Shown one piece after another: positions 9,886 to 19,556 of a stretch of DNA of 64,000 nucleotides. The position numbers and the translations under genes are program-made. The notes under the pieces were generated by a model that was not told the origin of the DNA, made no database searches, and saw only the letters and a list, made by a program, of their open reading frames with translations. Numbering within the stretch: position 1 is the stretch's first letter; the number at the start of each line of letters is the position of its first letter. This DNA comes from Paramesorhizobium deserti (lineage in GTDB: Bacteria > Pseudomonadota > Alphaproteobacteria > Rhizobiales > Rhizobiaceae), in assembly GCF_001558695.1 (NCBI RefSeq), contig NZ_LNTU01000001.1, positions 930,001-994,000 of the forward strand, read 5' to 3'.

Positions 9886-10602
9886 TCAGCCCACCACCAC
9901 CTGCGCCTTGCCGGGGACGCGATTATAGAGATCGATGATATCCTGATTGATGAGGCGGACGCAGCCCGACGACATCGACTGGCCGATCGACCACCATTCC
10001 GGTGAACCGTGGATGCGGTATCCGGTATCAGCGCCGTTCTTGAAGATATAGAGCGCGCGTGCGCCGAGGGGGTTCTCCGGCCCACCCTCCATACCACCCT
10101 GATATTTGATCAGTTCGGGCTTGCGCTGGATCATTTCCGGCGGCGGCGTCCAGCGCGGCCATGCCTTCTTGTACTGGATGTTGGCGCGACCGGACCACAA
10201 AAACCCTTCCTTGCCGATACCGACGCCATAGCGGAGCGCATCGCCGCCAGGCTGAACCAGATAGAGGAAGCGGTCCTTGAGGCTGACGACGATGGTGCCC
10301 GGCGCCTCGCCCGTGGGATCGGGAACGATCTGGCGGCGGAACTGCTTGGGCACTTTGTCATAGGGAATGGCCGGCAGCGAATAAGGGCCTTCCTGCACCG
10401 CCGCATACATCACGTCGGGGGTGGTGACCGCCTTGTCGACGCTGATCTGCGGGCGGATCGCTCCCGTTGGCATGGGATCGATATTCATCTGCAGGGCCGA
10501 CATGTCCATGGACTGCGAGCAGCCCGCCGCGCCGGCGAGCGCCGTTGCACCGGCGCCGAGGATGAACCCACGGCGGTTCAAGTGATCTGGTTGATTCGAC
10601 AT
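9886..10602 (-). CDS. L,D-transpeptidase (YkuD family), Tat-exported
   Basis: The product is about 238 residues. Its N terminus NRRGFILGAGATALAGAAGCS combines a twin-arginine motif with a possible lipobox cysteine, so it may be a Tat-dependent periplasmic protein or lipoprotein. The YkuD catalytic region reads HGSPEWWSIGQSMSSGCVRL, with the expected His and Cys. Such enzymes make 3-3 cross-links in peptidoglycan or attach outer-membrane proteins to it. The ATG at 10602 starts just before the signal; an upstream start at 10644 is in frame. Confidence 0.9.
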   Translation of the reverse strand: MSNQPDHLNRRGFILGAGATALAGAAGCSQSMDMSALQMNIDPMPTGAIRPQISVDKAVTTPDVMYAAVQEGPYSLPAIPYDKVPKQFRRQIVPDPTGEAPGTIVVSLKDRFLYLVQPGGDALRYGVGIGKEGFLWSGRANIQYKKAWPRWTPPPEMIQRKPELIKYQGGMEGGPENPLGARALYIFKNGADTGYRIHGSPEWWSIGQSMSSGCVRLINQDIIDLYNRVPGKAQVVVG

Positions 10603-10731
10603 TGATGTTTCTAACGACCCCAAGCTGAAGCAATGGGACGACATTGCAGCATCATGGTTGATGAAGGGTTAAGCTGCAATCAGCGCGTTATGTGCCCGGT
10701 AGGGTGAAGCATCAGAAGATGCGGCCCGCGA

Positions 10732-13700
10732 TCAATAATCCTTTTCATAGAAGAGGCCGATGCTGGAATCGCTAGTGCCGAGTCCGCCCTTGGCCTTCAA
10801 ATTCTTTGTAATATCGAGATTGATGGTGGCTTTGGTGTTGCCACCCGACCCCGCCTCCACGCCGAGATAGACATTGTCGCGGATATAGCGCCCGGCGCGC
10901 ACGCCGGCATTGCCCTTCGAGTCGGTGACGATATCGAGATCATCGAGGCCGGTGCCGCTCCGAAGGGCACCCAGAAGCGAGGTGTTCTTGCCGCCCGCCA
11001 GCTCTGCCGCGGCGGCTGCAAGCTGGGCGATCTGGAAGGCCGACAATTCACTGATCGAGCGGTCGAAGATCAGCCGCGCCAGGACCTCGTCCTGCGGCAG
11101 TTCGGGCTGCGAGGAGAAGACGATGTCGAGATCGTCCACCGTGCCTGATACGGTGATGAGCACGACGATATCGCTTCTTTCTGCCCGCGCGACGAAATTG
11201 AGCTGCGGGTTGAGATCCCCGACGAGCGTCACTTGGCCTTCATCGAAGGTAATGCGCTGGCCAAGGATGCTGAGCCGCCCGCGACGCAGATCGAAAGCGC
11301 CGACGGGGCGGATATTGGTGACCGGACCGGTCAAGCGCACCTGGCCGCCCAGTTCCGTATCAAGACCACGACCGCGCACGAAGATCCTGTTCGGCGCATT
11401 GACCTCAACGTCCAGCCGCACGACGCTTGGGCGCGCGGTAGGCGTGGGAACGCCACGGGTTTCCACCCTGGCCCGTTCCAGCGTGCGCTCAACGGCCGGC
11501 GGCGTGTGGATATGCTTCACATCGATATCGGCCGCCCCGCCGCCGAGGCTTTCCGGCACGGAAATCTCCGCCCGCTCAACATCGATGCGGCCCGATATCA
11601 GGGGATCGCGCAGGAGCGGTCCCGTAATGGCGAGGCCGCCATTGACGGTCGCCACGATGAGATGGCCGTCCGCATAGCGGGCACGATTGAAGGTGATGCG
11701 GATATCGGCCGGGAAATTGGCAGCGGCATCGGTGGAAATCGTGCCGTTCGCGCTGATCGAGCCGCCGGTGGAAAGCCCAGCCGTGGCCGAGCGTATGGTC
11801 ACCGCCTGCCCGTCCATGCTGCCCGTGACATTGATGTTCTGCAGTTGCACATTGGTTTCCGGATCGATCAGCCGTGCGCCGCTGGTCGAGAACATGCCGC
11901 GGATTGCCGGCCTGTCGAAACTGCCCGAGACGTTGGCGGTCAGCGAAAGCGTTCCCGATACCTGCCCGCCCCGATCGGCGAGGAAACGATTGGCGAGCGC
12001 GAGCGGCACGCTGCCGGTCACGTCGACGCCCAATCCGGAGCCGGAGAACGGCACATGGCCGCTCCCCGATACGGTCAGGCCTTGCGGGCCGTCGATATTG
12101 ACGGAGGAAAGATTGACCGCGTTATCGGCGTAGCGACCCGCTGCGCGAAGCGTGAGCGGCGCCAGACCATTGTCGCGCAATGGCTTTGCGGCAAGCCCGG
12201 TGCCGTTCACGTTGAACTCCGCCGCCGGATTGCGCAGCGGACCGGTGACGCGGGCGGTGCCAGAAACCGTTCCCGCCAGGTCCTGGCCCTTGGCGACGCC
12301 ATTGAGGGCTGCAAGCGGCAGGCGCGCCAGATTGACGTCGAGCGCCAGATCGCCCTGCTGCCCAAGCGGCACACCGCCCGAGACCCGTGCATCAAGGCCA
12401 TTGGAGCCGGTCACCCGGCTATCGACATTCAGCCGATCGGCGGTCGAGGTTCCCCGGGCTTCGAGCTGCAGCGCGTCGATCCCCGCCTGCCTCAATTGCG
12501 CCGCTGTCACCGAGCGCGCGTTGAGATCGAAGGCCACATCGGGCTTGTCGCGCGTGCCGGTGATGCTGGCGGTGCCGTTGACGGTTCCGCCGAGCCCCAG
12601 ATCCGGACGCACGGTATTGGCGATCGCCAGCGGCAGATCCCGGATGCCGACCGAAAGGTTGAGCGCCTCGGCGATCTCGCCGCGCAGATTGACCCGACCA
12701 TTGCCGACATCGAGAAGGATGTCACCAAAGGAGATATTGGAGCCCTGCACATTGATCGTGGCGGGCTGGACGAGATGGGCGGCAAGCCCGCCCTGCCGCA
12801 GATCAGCCGAGCCGAGAGAGAGCAGATAGCCGCCATTCTGCGGCTCCAGCGAGCCCTGTACGGCGGCAGTCGTTCCATTCTTCAGCACCGAATTTGCGGT
12901 GAAATCCGTTTTCGAGCCGGTCTGCGTGGCCCTGGCCTCGAGGCTATCCAGCATCTGCCCGGCGATCGCGATATTGCGGCCGGTGACCGTGCCGTCTGCC
13001 GAGGGAACATTGAAGATGTCGCGCAGATTCGCCGCGATATCCGCCGCTCCGACGCTGGTTCCATTGGTTTTCAGATCGCGGATGGAAGCCTGGACATCCG
13101 CATTCTGGCGGCCGTCTGCATGTTCAAGACTGATATCGGCCTTGGCCGTGCCTGATGCCTCCATGAGAAGCAGGGCGGCGGCGGTGGAAACGTCGGTCGC
13201 GTCGAGCGAAAGCCTGCCCTGGTAAAGGCCCGCGGCCGTCTGCGTCACGCCGCCGGAAATGCGGGTGCCGCCGGCGGTGAAGGAAAGATCACTCAGACGC
13301 CTCTCCCCGCCGACAACCGCAAGCAGGGTCGAGAGATCGACACGCTCGCCATTGAGGAAGGCCAGCCCCTGGAGCTGGCCGCTCAGATTACCCTTGTCGA
13401 GCGCTCCGTTGAAATTGACGGCGGCGTCCGAAAGCCTGCGTCCGACTAGCGTTCCCTGCGGCACGTCCGCCTTGAGCGCCAGTGCGATCACATCATCCTG
13501 CCCCTTGGCGCTGCCGTTCACCGTCAGTCTGCCCGAGGCTTTCTCGGAAAGCAGCACCAGATCGGCGAGATTGACGTCAAAATCGAAATCCGCCGACTTC
13601 GAGGAGAACGTGCCATTGGCGGTGATTTCACTCTGGGGATTGCCGATGCGGAAATTGCGGGCGGTGAGACCGGCTTCGCTGCGCGCGACACCGCCACTGA

Positions 13701-15333
13701 TGCGCGTCTCGCCGGCGATGATGCGGTCAACGATATCGGTGCCGGTCCGCATGCCGGTGGCATTGCCGTCTAGCGAGAGATCAAAGGCGCCGGAGAGAGG
13801 ACGAACCGTGCCATTGGCCTTCAAGTCGAGACGACCGGCAAGATCGCGTCCGGCAAGCGAGGAGAAGGGCGCAATGCTCTCCGCCTTGACGGCGATATCC
13901 CCATTGAAGGCGTAATCGGCGATATCGCCCTTCAGGCCGGCAGTGAGGCCGTTTCCGGTGATCTCCGCCTTTTCGAGATGTATGGGCGTGCCGGCCCGCC
14001 ACAGCCCATCGATGGCGAGCGCGATGCGGTCGCCCAACGCCTCCGCGATGTCCTCGCGCGGCGAGGTGATGCCCGATACGTCACCATTCACATTGAAGGT
14101 GATGTGGCGTGTCGCAGGCAGGGCGAGATTTTCCGCGACACCGCCCATTTTCAGCGAGACCGCCCTGGAAGCGAAATTGCTGGTGTTGAGGCCGACAATG
14201 TCGAGCGAGCCCGTCCAGTCATTGGTGGGCCGGTCGCCGAAAGCGACCTGGAGAGCTGCGTTGTCCACAGTCGTCTGACCGCCGGATACCGGCAATACCA
14301 CCCTTTTGCCTGAGGGATCCGCAACCCGCGCATCGATCCGCAAACGGTTGAGGAAGTTATCGGACCCCGTTTCGGCGGAGGCGGTGAGGTTCAGCGCCGC
14401 GCTCGTCAGATCAATATTATCCACCCGGACGCCGCCCACATCCTTGACGAGGCCATTGGCGGCGAGCGTCGTCTGGGCGCCGAAGAAATCCCGGAAGACG
14501 GGCGGCACCAGGACCGCGATGGGGCCACGGAAATCGGTCCGGAAGCCCAGGCCGTCATTCTGCCGGTCGAGGCTGAGCAGGCCGGTCAGCACGCGATTTC
14601 CCGCCGCGTCCAACGTGAGATCGAGATCGAGATCGTCCAGGGGACCGGAGCCGGTCACCGCGAGATCGACGGGCGGACGCCCTTCGATCTTCAAAAGATT
14701 GGCGACGATACCATTCGCCGGCTCGGAAAGCTTCAAATCCAGATTGAGGTTGCGCGTCTGGTTGGCATAGGCGGCAGTCAGCTGGAGCTGTCCGCCCGGT
14801 CCATCGAGCCGCTGGATCTGAAATGCGGAATCGAGCGAGCCGTCCTCGAGCCGCAGCCTGCCGGTGGCAGACAATTCCGACGCAAGGCCGAAGACCGACT
14901 GGCCGAATGTCAGATGGGCGATATTCAGTTCATCGAGAATGACGGCCAGCGGCAATTCCGGCAGGCTGAAGCTGCTCGATTCCGGATTCGGCAGGCTGTC
15001 GTCCGGCAGGGGCTTGCGAATCACATCGACGCGGTCCGCGGCGAGCGTCTGGATGCTGAGCCGCCCGGTCAGCAAAGCCGTGCGGCTCCATACAATACGG
15101 GCATTGGTGATGCGCAGCCACACGCCCTGGCGATCGGCAATGGTGATCGAGCCGATGGAAGCTTCCGAAGATAGGACGCCCTGGATATTGGAAATGCTGA
15201 TCTGACGGTTGGGCGCGGAAAGCTTGTCTTCCACGAAGGAAAGGAAATACGACTTCTCCTCTTCCGCATTATCCTGTGCAAAAGCGGGAAACGCGAACAG
15301 CAAGAAGGCTATGATAGCGAGCAACCGGGTCAA
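10732..15333 (-). CDS. tamB: translocation and assembly module inner-membrane protein TamB
   Basis: At 1533 residues this is a full-length TamB/DUF490 protein. A hydrophobic anchor (residues 1-19) is followed by a very long repetitive beta-rich region. The conserved C-terminal domain has RGRLSILGQRITFDEGQVTL, PELPQDEVLARLIFD and the C-terminal LGTSDSSIGLFYEKDY. It spans the periplasm from the inner membrane to TamA and acts in outer-membrane protein or phospholipid transport. Its ATG overlaps the tamA stop by 4 nt, so the pair is translationally coupled. Confidence 0.95.
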   Translation of the reverse strand: MTRLLAIIAFLLFAFPAFAQDNAEEEKSYFLSFVEDKLSAPNRQISISNIQGVLSSEASIGSITIADRQGVWLRITNARIVWSRTALLTGRLSIQTLAADRVDVIRKPLPDDSLPNPESSSFSLPELPLAVILDELNIAHLTFGQSVFGLASELSATGRLRLEDGSLDSAFQIQRLDGPGGQLQLTAAYANQTRNLNLDLKLSEPANGIVANLLKIEGRPPVDLAVTGSGPLDDLDLDLTLDAAGNRVLTGLLSLDRQNDGLGFRTDFRGPIAVLVPPVFRDFFGAQTTLAANGLVKDVGGVRVDNIDLTSAALNLTASAETGSDNFLNRLRIDARVADPSGKRVVLPVSGGQTTVDNAALQVAFGDRPTNDWTGSLDIVGLNTSNFASRAVSLKMGGVAENLALPATRHITFNVNGDVSGITSPREDIAEALGDRIALAIDGLWRAGTPIHLEKAEITGNGLTAGLKGDIADYAFNGDIAVKAESIAPFSSLAGRDLAGRLDLKANGTVRPLSGAFDLSLDGNATGMRTGTDIVDRIIAGETRISGGVARSEAGLTARNFRIGNPQSEITANGTFSSKSADFDFDVNLADLVLLSEKASGRLTVNGSAKGQDDVIALALKADVPQGTLVGRRLSDAAVNFNGALDKGNLSGQLQGLAFLNGERVDLSTLLAVVGGERRLSDLSFTAGGTRISGGVTQTAAGLYQGRLSLDATDVSTAAALLLMEASGTAKADISLEHADGRQNADVQASIRDLKTNGTSVGAADIAANLRDIFNVPSADGTVTGRNIAIAGQMLDSLEARATQTGSKTDFTANSVLKNGTTAAVQGSLEPQNGGYLLSLGSADLRQGGLAAHLVQPATINVQGSNISFGDILLDVGNGRVNLRGEIAEALNLSVGIRDLPLAIANTVRPDLGLGGTVNGTASITGTRDKPDVAFDLNARSVTAAQLRQAGIDALQLEARGTSTADRLNVDSRVTGSNGLDARVSGGVPLGQQGDLALDVNLARLPLAALNGVAKGQDLAGTVSGTARVTGPLRNPAAEFNVNGTGLAAKPLRDNGLAPLTLRAAGRYADNAVNLSSVNIDGPQGLTVSGSGHVPFSGSGLGVDVTGSVPLALANRFLADRGGQVSGTLSLTANVSGSFDRPAIRGMFSTSGARLIDPETNVQLQNINVTGSMDGQAVTIRSATAGLSTGGSISANGTISTDAAANFPADIRITFNRARYADGHLIVATVNGGLAITGPLLRDPLISGRIDVERAEISVPESLGGGAADIDVKHIHTPPAVERTLERARVETRGVPTPTARPSVVRLDVEVNAPNRIFVRGRGLDTELGGQVRLTGPVTNIRPVGAFDLRRGRLSILGQRITFDEGQVTLVGDLNPQLNFVARAERSDIVVLITVSGTVDDLDIVFSSQPELPQDEVLARLIFDRSISELSAFQIAQLAAAAAELAGGKNTSLLGALRSGTGLDDLDIVTDSKGNAGVRAGRYIRDNVYLGVEAGSGGNTKATINLDITKNLKAKGGLGTSDSSIGLFYEKDY

Positions 15334-17288
15334 AACGCCTGTCCTATGCCAACATAGAATGCCACACTCGGGTCGCCGGAGCGACGGTTCATCGGAACGG
15401 CGACATCGAAACGGATGGGTCCCAGACCGGTCTGATAGCGCAGGCCGCCGCCGACACCGACCCGCATTTCCTCGGAAAAATCCGGGAAGGTGTCTTCCCC
15501 GACATAGCCGGCATCGACAAAACCCACGACGCCGATGGATTCGGTCGCACGCACGCGGATTTCGCCCGATGTCTCGATCAGCGACCGGCCGCCGATGACA
15601 TCGCCGGTGGAGGTGACAACGCCGATATTGCGGTATCCGTAGCCGCGCACCGACCCGCCGCCGCCGGCGAAGAACAATTTGTCGGGCGGCAATTCCGCAA
15701 TCGACGCTCCGGCCAGCGCGCCGAGCTTCAACCGTCCCGCCAGGACGACACGGTCATCCTCGCCGAAGCCGTAATAAGTGCGCCCTTCGGCGGTGAGCCT
15801 GGTGGCAAAGTTGCCGTATTCGAGCTCATAGAACGGCTCGATGACGCCTTCGAGAAAATAGCCTTTCGTGGCGTCGGCCGGATTGTTGCGGCTGTCATAA
15901 ATAAGGCCGCCGAGCAGGCCGATGGTGAGAAAATCGCGCTTGCCGAAAAAATCATCGTCGAACCGCGCGCGCGACGCATTGGCGAAAATGCGCCCGCTCA
16001 ACTCATCGTTGAAGATGTGGGTGAAGCCGGCCCGGCCTGTCACCGCCGTCCTGGTATAGGCGTCGAGGACTTCACGCTCAGCAATCAGCGACGTGACGAA
16101 ATCGGTGTCGGGCGTGAAGACGCCGGGTTTGGTGAAAGTGACACCGGCCAGATAGCTGTAATTGGCAGGGTCAAAGGAATTATCGTCCGTCGACCCGATG
16201 CCGCTCACCTTGGCGTCGAAGCGCAGGCGCTCGGCCTTGCCGAACAGGTTGCGGTGCATCCAATAGGCCTCGACCCCCGCCCCATCGAGCGTGGAATAGC
16301 TGCCGCCGACGCCGAAGCGGCGCAGCGGGCGCTCCTGCACCGTCAGCGTCATGGGCAGAGTGCCGTCCGGCTCTATCCTGTCGGCCTCGGTAATCGTGGC
16401 GGCACGGAAGACTTCAAGCCGATTCAGCCGCTTCTTGGCGCGCTCGATATCATCAGGGTCATATTCCTGGCCGGGTTTCAGGCCCGTCTGCCGGGCGACG
16501 AATTCCGGGTCCATGCGCTCGGTGCCCCTGACCGCCACTGGGCCGTAATAGGCGCGCTGGCCGGGGTCCACCGTGATGTCGACATCAACCGTATCGTTGG
16601 CATGGTCGGCGGTGATGTCCTGCGCCGTCATCTTCGCCTTGGCGAAACCCTGCTGGCGCCAGCCATCGACGGCCAGGGCCTCGGCTTTCAGAATAGTTGC
16701 CGAACGCGCCACCTCTCCGGGCGCGAACCCTTCGTCCTGCGGCAGCGCGACCACGTCCTTGCGGTCAACCGGCGGCGGTGCCAGACGGCTGATGCTGGTG
16801 CGCGCAAAGAGGAACTGCGGGCCGGGATCGACGGAGATTTCCACCGCCACATCGTCCGGCAACGGCGCATCGGGAGGAATGTCGGACGCTTCGCGGCCAT
16901 TGACCTTGATGCTGATCGTTCCGCCGTAGCGGCCATCGCCATAGAGGGCTGCAAGAATGCGTCGGTAGTCGCCCCTCGCCTTCGCGAGCAGACCGGCGGC
17001 ACCCGAGGCAGGCTTGTCCTCGTCTGTGACGAGGCCCGATGCGCCTTCGACCGTTTCCTTGACGTTGCTTTCGCTGCCGTCGTGTTTCCTGGTGCTTCCG
17101 GTGATGACGACATTGACCTTGTATCGCTTGGGATCGGCGATCACCGCATCCGCGTCGTCCTTCTTTTCCTCGCCCCAAAGCCTGATGCCGAAAATTTCGA
17201 ACGCGGCAGCGGGGGAAAGAACGACGGGGGAAAATTGTGCTGCGAGAAGCAGCACGGCGGCGCCGATTCTTCGAAATGGTCCACGCAT
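15330..17288 (-). CDS. tamA: outer-membrane assembly factor TamA (Omp85 family)
   Basis: The 652-residue protein has a signal peptide (RRIGAAVLLLAAQFSPVVLSPAAAF), a POTRA-containing periplasmic half and an Omp85 beta-barrel in the C-terminal half. The barrel includes GGGGSVRGYGYRNIG, the RGY-type loop motif, and ends in phenylalanine (FYVGIGQAF), as expected for barrel proteins. It pairs with TamB downstream (ATGA overlap). The ATG at 17288 was chosen because it starts immediately before the signal peptide; the frame is open for 39 more codons. Confidence 0.94.
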   Translation of the reverse strand: MRGPFRRIGAAVLLLAAQFSPVVLSPAAAFEIFGIRLWGEEKKDDADAVIADPKRYKVNVVITGSTRKHDGSESNVKETVEGASGLVTDEDKPASGAAGLLAKARGDYRRILAALYGDGRYGGTISIKVNGREASDIPPDAPLPDDVAVEISVDPGPQFLFARTSISRLAPPPVDRKDVVALPQDEGFAPGEVARSATILKAEALAVDGWRQQGFAKAKMTAQDITADHANDTVDVDITVDPGQRAYYGPVAVRGTERMDPEFVARQTGLKPGQEYDPDDIERAKKRLNRLEVFRAATITEADRIEPDGTLPMTLTVQERPLRRFGVGGSYSTLDGAGVEAYWMHRNLFGKAERLRFDAKVSGIGSTDDNSFDPANYSYLAGVTFTKPGVFTPDTDFVTSLIAEREVLDAYTRTAVTGRAGFTHIFNDELSGRIFANASRARFDDDFFGKRDFLTIGLLGGLIYDSRNNPADATKGYFLEGVIEPFYELEYGNFATRLTAEGRTYYGFGEDDRVVLAGRLKLGALAGASIAELPPDKLFFAGGGGSVRGYGYRNIGVVTSTGDVIGGRSLIETSGEIRVRATESIGVVGFVDAGYVGEDTFPDFSEEMRVGVGGGLRYQTGLGPIRFDVAVPMNRRSGDPSVAFYVGIGQAF

Positions 17289-17494
17289 CAAAAAGTACTC
17301 AGGACGAAAAATCCGGCTCACCTTAAAAATCCCGCGTTCAGCGGTTCGGAGCCCCTCCCCCAAAAGGACCAGACAGCCAATAGCACAGCTATCGGCGAAC
17401 AGCAAAACACACGTCTAAAATTTGAATGTTTACGTCAATAAACTGTTAAATATCCGCCACATCCGCTCCTGCCAACTACAACAAAGAGCCGACG

Positions 17495-17520
17495 AAAAAA
17501 TCCCGCCGTTTCCGGCGGGA
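17495..17520 (-). terminator. intrinsic terminator of the SH3b gene
   Basis: On the minus strand CCCGCCG and CGGCGGG form a stem with a short loop, immediately followed by six T residues. It lies 27 nt beyond the stop codon at 17547. Confidence 0.85.
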
Positions 17521-17546
17521 TCGTTCTTCCTGATTCTGCGGATTTC

Positions 17547-18068
17547 TTATCGGCCTATACCCCAGGGGCGGCCGTGGGGGAAAGCTGGCCCCGGACCGAA
17601 GTGCGGGCCACCAAAGTGCGGGCCGCCACCTTGCCAGCGGGGCGGCAGAGCGGGTCCTGGCCCGCCGAAACTCGGGCCGCGGCCGCGCCAGCGTGGGCCA
17701 CCCCAGAAGGGACCGGGACCCCAGCCATGACGGTGACGCCAGAAGGGCGGCGGCCCCCAGACAGGGCCCGGACCGAGAATCACGACGCTGCTGTCACTGC
17801 CATAGCTCGGCGCGGATCCCATATCGAGGTAATTGGCGGAAACCCAGCCTCTGATGCCGCCGGTGCTGACGCGGCACCAGCTGCCGCTGCACACACCGAC
17901 ATCCACCTCGGCGCCGGCTGGCAGCGTCGCAACGCGGGCATAGCCGGTGCTGGGGCCGGTGCGGACATTGACCGATCCGGTGGTGTAGGCGATCTCCGCC
18001 AAGGCGGAAGACGAGAACAGAGCAGCCGAGAAAAGAACAGCTGAAAAAATACCGCCGCGCAAATTCAT
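17547..18068 (-). CDS. secreted SH3b-domain protein with Gly/Pro/Trp-rich tail
   Basis: The 173-residue protein begins with a signal peptide (to about residue 24, SSSALA). A bacterial SH3 domain follows (about 28-82: NVRTGPSTGYARV, WCRVSTGGIRGWVSANYL). The last 75 residues are low complexity, made almost only of Gly, Pro, Trp, Arg, Phe and His (repeats such as GPGPFWGGPRW). SH3b domains often bind peptidoglycan stems, so a cell-wall role is plausible. The tail has no assigned function. The gene has its own terminator. Confidence 0.8.
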   Translation of the reverse strand: MNLRGGIFSAVLFSAALFSSSALAEIAYTTGSVNVRTGPSTGYARVATLPAGAEVDVGVCSGSWCRVSTGGIRGWVSANYLDMGSAPSYGSDSSVVILGPGPVWGPPPFWRHRHGWGPGPFWGGPRWRGRGPSFGGPGPALPPRWQGGGPHFGGPHFGPGPAFPHGRPWGIGR

Positions 18069-18184
18069 GTGAAATCCCTTGCGAAAGATACTCCATCAAA
18101 CGATAGATGCTATCTTCATCCCGGCAAGGAAATTTCATCCATAACGTTTACAATACAATAATATCGATCGAACGTTACTTGAAA

Positions 18185-18493
18185 TTACATTTCCATATCA
18201 AAGACGACGATGCCGTTGATTCCATCCTTTGCTGCAGCGACGAGACTCTGACCGACCTCCACATGGGCAGGATGGGGCAGATAAGCGTCACGCGCAGCGG
18301 CATCCTTGAAATCAACGATGAACCCATGGGCGAAGCCCTTGTCCAGACCTTCGGGGCTGCTGTCGGCGCCGCTCGAGATAGCGAGAATGCCCGGGATCTG
18401 GTCCTTGAGCATATGAACGCTTTTCAACAGCCTCTCGATCCCGGCGTTATCCAGCTCTTCGCGGAAGCGGATGAGAACGATGTGACGGATCAT
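18185..18493 (-). CDS. Dabb family (stress-responsive alpha/beta-barrel) protein
   Basis: The 102-residue cytosolic protein has the Dabb ferredoxin-like fold features: the N-terminal strand IRHIVLIRF, the middle AHGFIVDFKDAAARDAYLPHPAH and a C-terminal strand GIVVFDMEM. HPAH near the end of the second helix is typical. These small dimers are diverse and the biochemical role cannot be read from sequence. It lies 27 nt after the hypothetical membrane gene on the same strand and may share its transcript. Confidence 0.85.
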   Translation of the reverse strand: MIRHIVLIRFREELDNAGIERLLKSVHMLKDQIPGILAISSGADSSPEGLDKGFAHGFIVDFKDAAARDAYLPHPAHVEVGQSLVAAAKDGINGIVVFDMEM

Positions 18494-18520
18494 GGTATAC
18501 CTTTGAAGAAATGAGAGAGA

Positions 18521-18871
18521 TCAATCAGAGAGGTCGAGACCGGCGGTTTCCTCCTTCGTCAGGATGCCGGTTTCGATGCAATAGCGCACTTCGGCGCTGA
18601 GAATATCGCGCGGACGGACATCTTCGGGCACCGTCCCGCCCTGATAGAAGCCAAGTTCCCTGGCGCTCTGCGTGCATCCGGCCTTCTGCAATGCCGCAGT
18701 ATCGTCGGCAGGTGCTGTCGCGGAGGGCGCGGCAGGTGTTTCCGTGGTGCTGTTGTCCTGCGGAAGGGGAGCCGGCGCTTCAAGCCCGGCATTGCTCGTC
18801 AGGAAATAATAGGCGAAAGCGGCAGCCATCAGCGCAAGCGCTCCAAGCCAAAGAACAAGCCGACGATCCAA
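18521..18871 (-). CDS. small membrane-anchored hypothetical protein
   Basis: I do not recognise the family. With a TTG start at 18871, preceded by AAAGGGG at good spacing, the protein is 116 residues. It has a transmembrane helix (LVLWLGALALMAAAFAYYFL), a Pro/Ala/Thr-rich linker and a C-terminal globular part with two cysteines (AGCTQSARELGFYQ and VRYCIETGILTKEE). The frame is open to an ATG at 18967, which would put a basic stretch before the helix. A periplasmic C-terminal domain is inferred from topology. Confidence 0.6.
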   Translation of the reverse strand: MDRRLVLWLGALALMAAAFAYYFLTSNAGLEAPAPLPQDNSTTETPAAPSATAPADDTAALQKAGCTQSARELGFYQGGTVPEDVRPRDILSAEVRYCIETGILTKEETAGLDLSD

Positions 18872-19194
18872 CGCATACCCCTTTATATCTGAATGCCGCC
18901 CGCTGGCTTCTATCGCGTGCCGCACCAACGGCCGCCGCACTTTCGATCCGCGCCCTTCGCGCGTCAATCCCTATATATCCGGTCTTTTCCGCCTGTCCGG
19001 CGCGGCGCGATCAATAAAAAGAGAGGGGGAAGAAGGCACAATAAAAAAGGCCGGGACGAACCCGACCTTTCCTCATCCATCTCGACACCAGTGCCAGTAC
19101 ATCCGTGGTCAAAGGCGGAGACGAATTTCTGAAACCCATGTAGGTTTAGCAGTCATCTGTTTCAAGCATATGACAGCTATTTCTTTATTTATTC
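18872..19194. other. intergenic region with a terminator
   Basis: This stretch contains the intrinsic terminator at 19043-19070 and AT-rich sequence on both sides of it. I see no gene. The part near 18880-19040 should contain the promoter for the minus-strand 18521 and 18185 genes. Confidence 0.5.
19043..19070 (-). terminator. intrinsic terminator of the small CtrA-boxed gene
   Basis: On the minus strand AGGTCGGG and CCCGGCCT pair (one G-U) around a TTCG-containing loop and are followed by six T. It lies about 125 nt downstream of the stop at 19195. Confidence 0.75.
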
Positions 19195-19401
19195 TTATGC
19201 CGCCACACGCGTGTCGGCATTATTCATCACATCGGCAAAGCTGCCCAGCACGTCGCCAAGGCATTGCTGGAAGAGGTCGAGATCCACCGGCCCGATGCGG
19301 CTGAGACAGATATCGATCTCGTCCGGCCCCACACCGCGATTGAGCAATTCAACGATTGCCTCAAGAAGTATGGTCCTGTGATCGAACCTGTATCGCTGCA
19401 T
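19195..19401 (-). CDS. hypothetical protein, 68 residues
   Basis: I do not recognise this protein. It is predicted mostly helical (TILLEAIVELLNRGVGPDEIDICLSRIG, DLDLFQQCLGDVLGSFADVMNN) with no signal or membrane segment. The ATG at 19401 follows a GGGGG-containing sequence. A TTG at 19431 is an in-frame alternative without a good ribosome site. A perfect CtrA box lies 61 nt upstream of the ATG and a terminator downstream, which supports a genuine, cell-cycle-controlled gene. Confidence 0.6.
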   Translation of the reverse strand: MQRYRFDHRTILLEAIVELLNRGVGPDEIDICLSRIGPVDLDLFQQCLGDVLGSFADVMNNADTRVAA

Positions 19402-19461
19402 CGCGTCTGCCCCCAGAAGCCCATCCCTCAACGGAACGAGAAGAGCCTAACGCGATTATGG

Positions 19462-19476
19462 TTAACAAAAGGTTAA
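19462..19476 (-). promoter_or_regulatory. CtrA box
   Basis: The sequence is TTAA, seven bases, TTAA, an exact match to the CtrA consensus TTAA-N7-TTAA. It also forms the perfect inverted repeat GTTAAC-N5-GTTAAC. It precedes the 68-residue protein gene. Confidence 0.65.
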
Positions 19477-19556
19477 CAACTCGCCGAAACGGCCCAAACC
19501 GCAGAAATTGCAGCGCTACTCAGAAAACTTGAAGAAGAATTGTCTCTGGACTTGAT

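Noticed and set aside
11233-13155. 640-codon plus-strand frame opposite tamB
   Set aside because: The translation is Arg/Asp/Gly-rich and shadow-like, while tamB is complete on the other strand.
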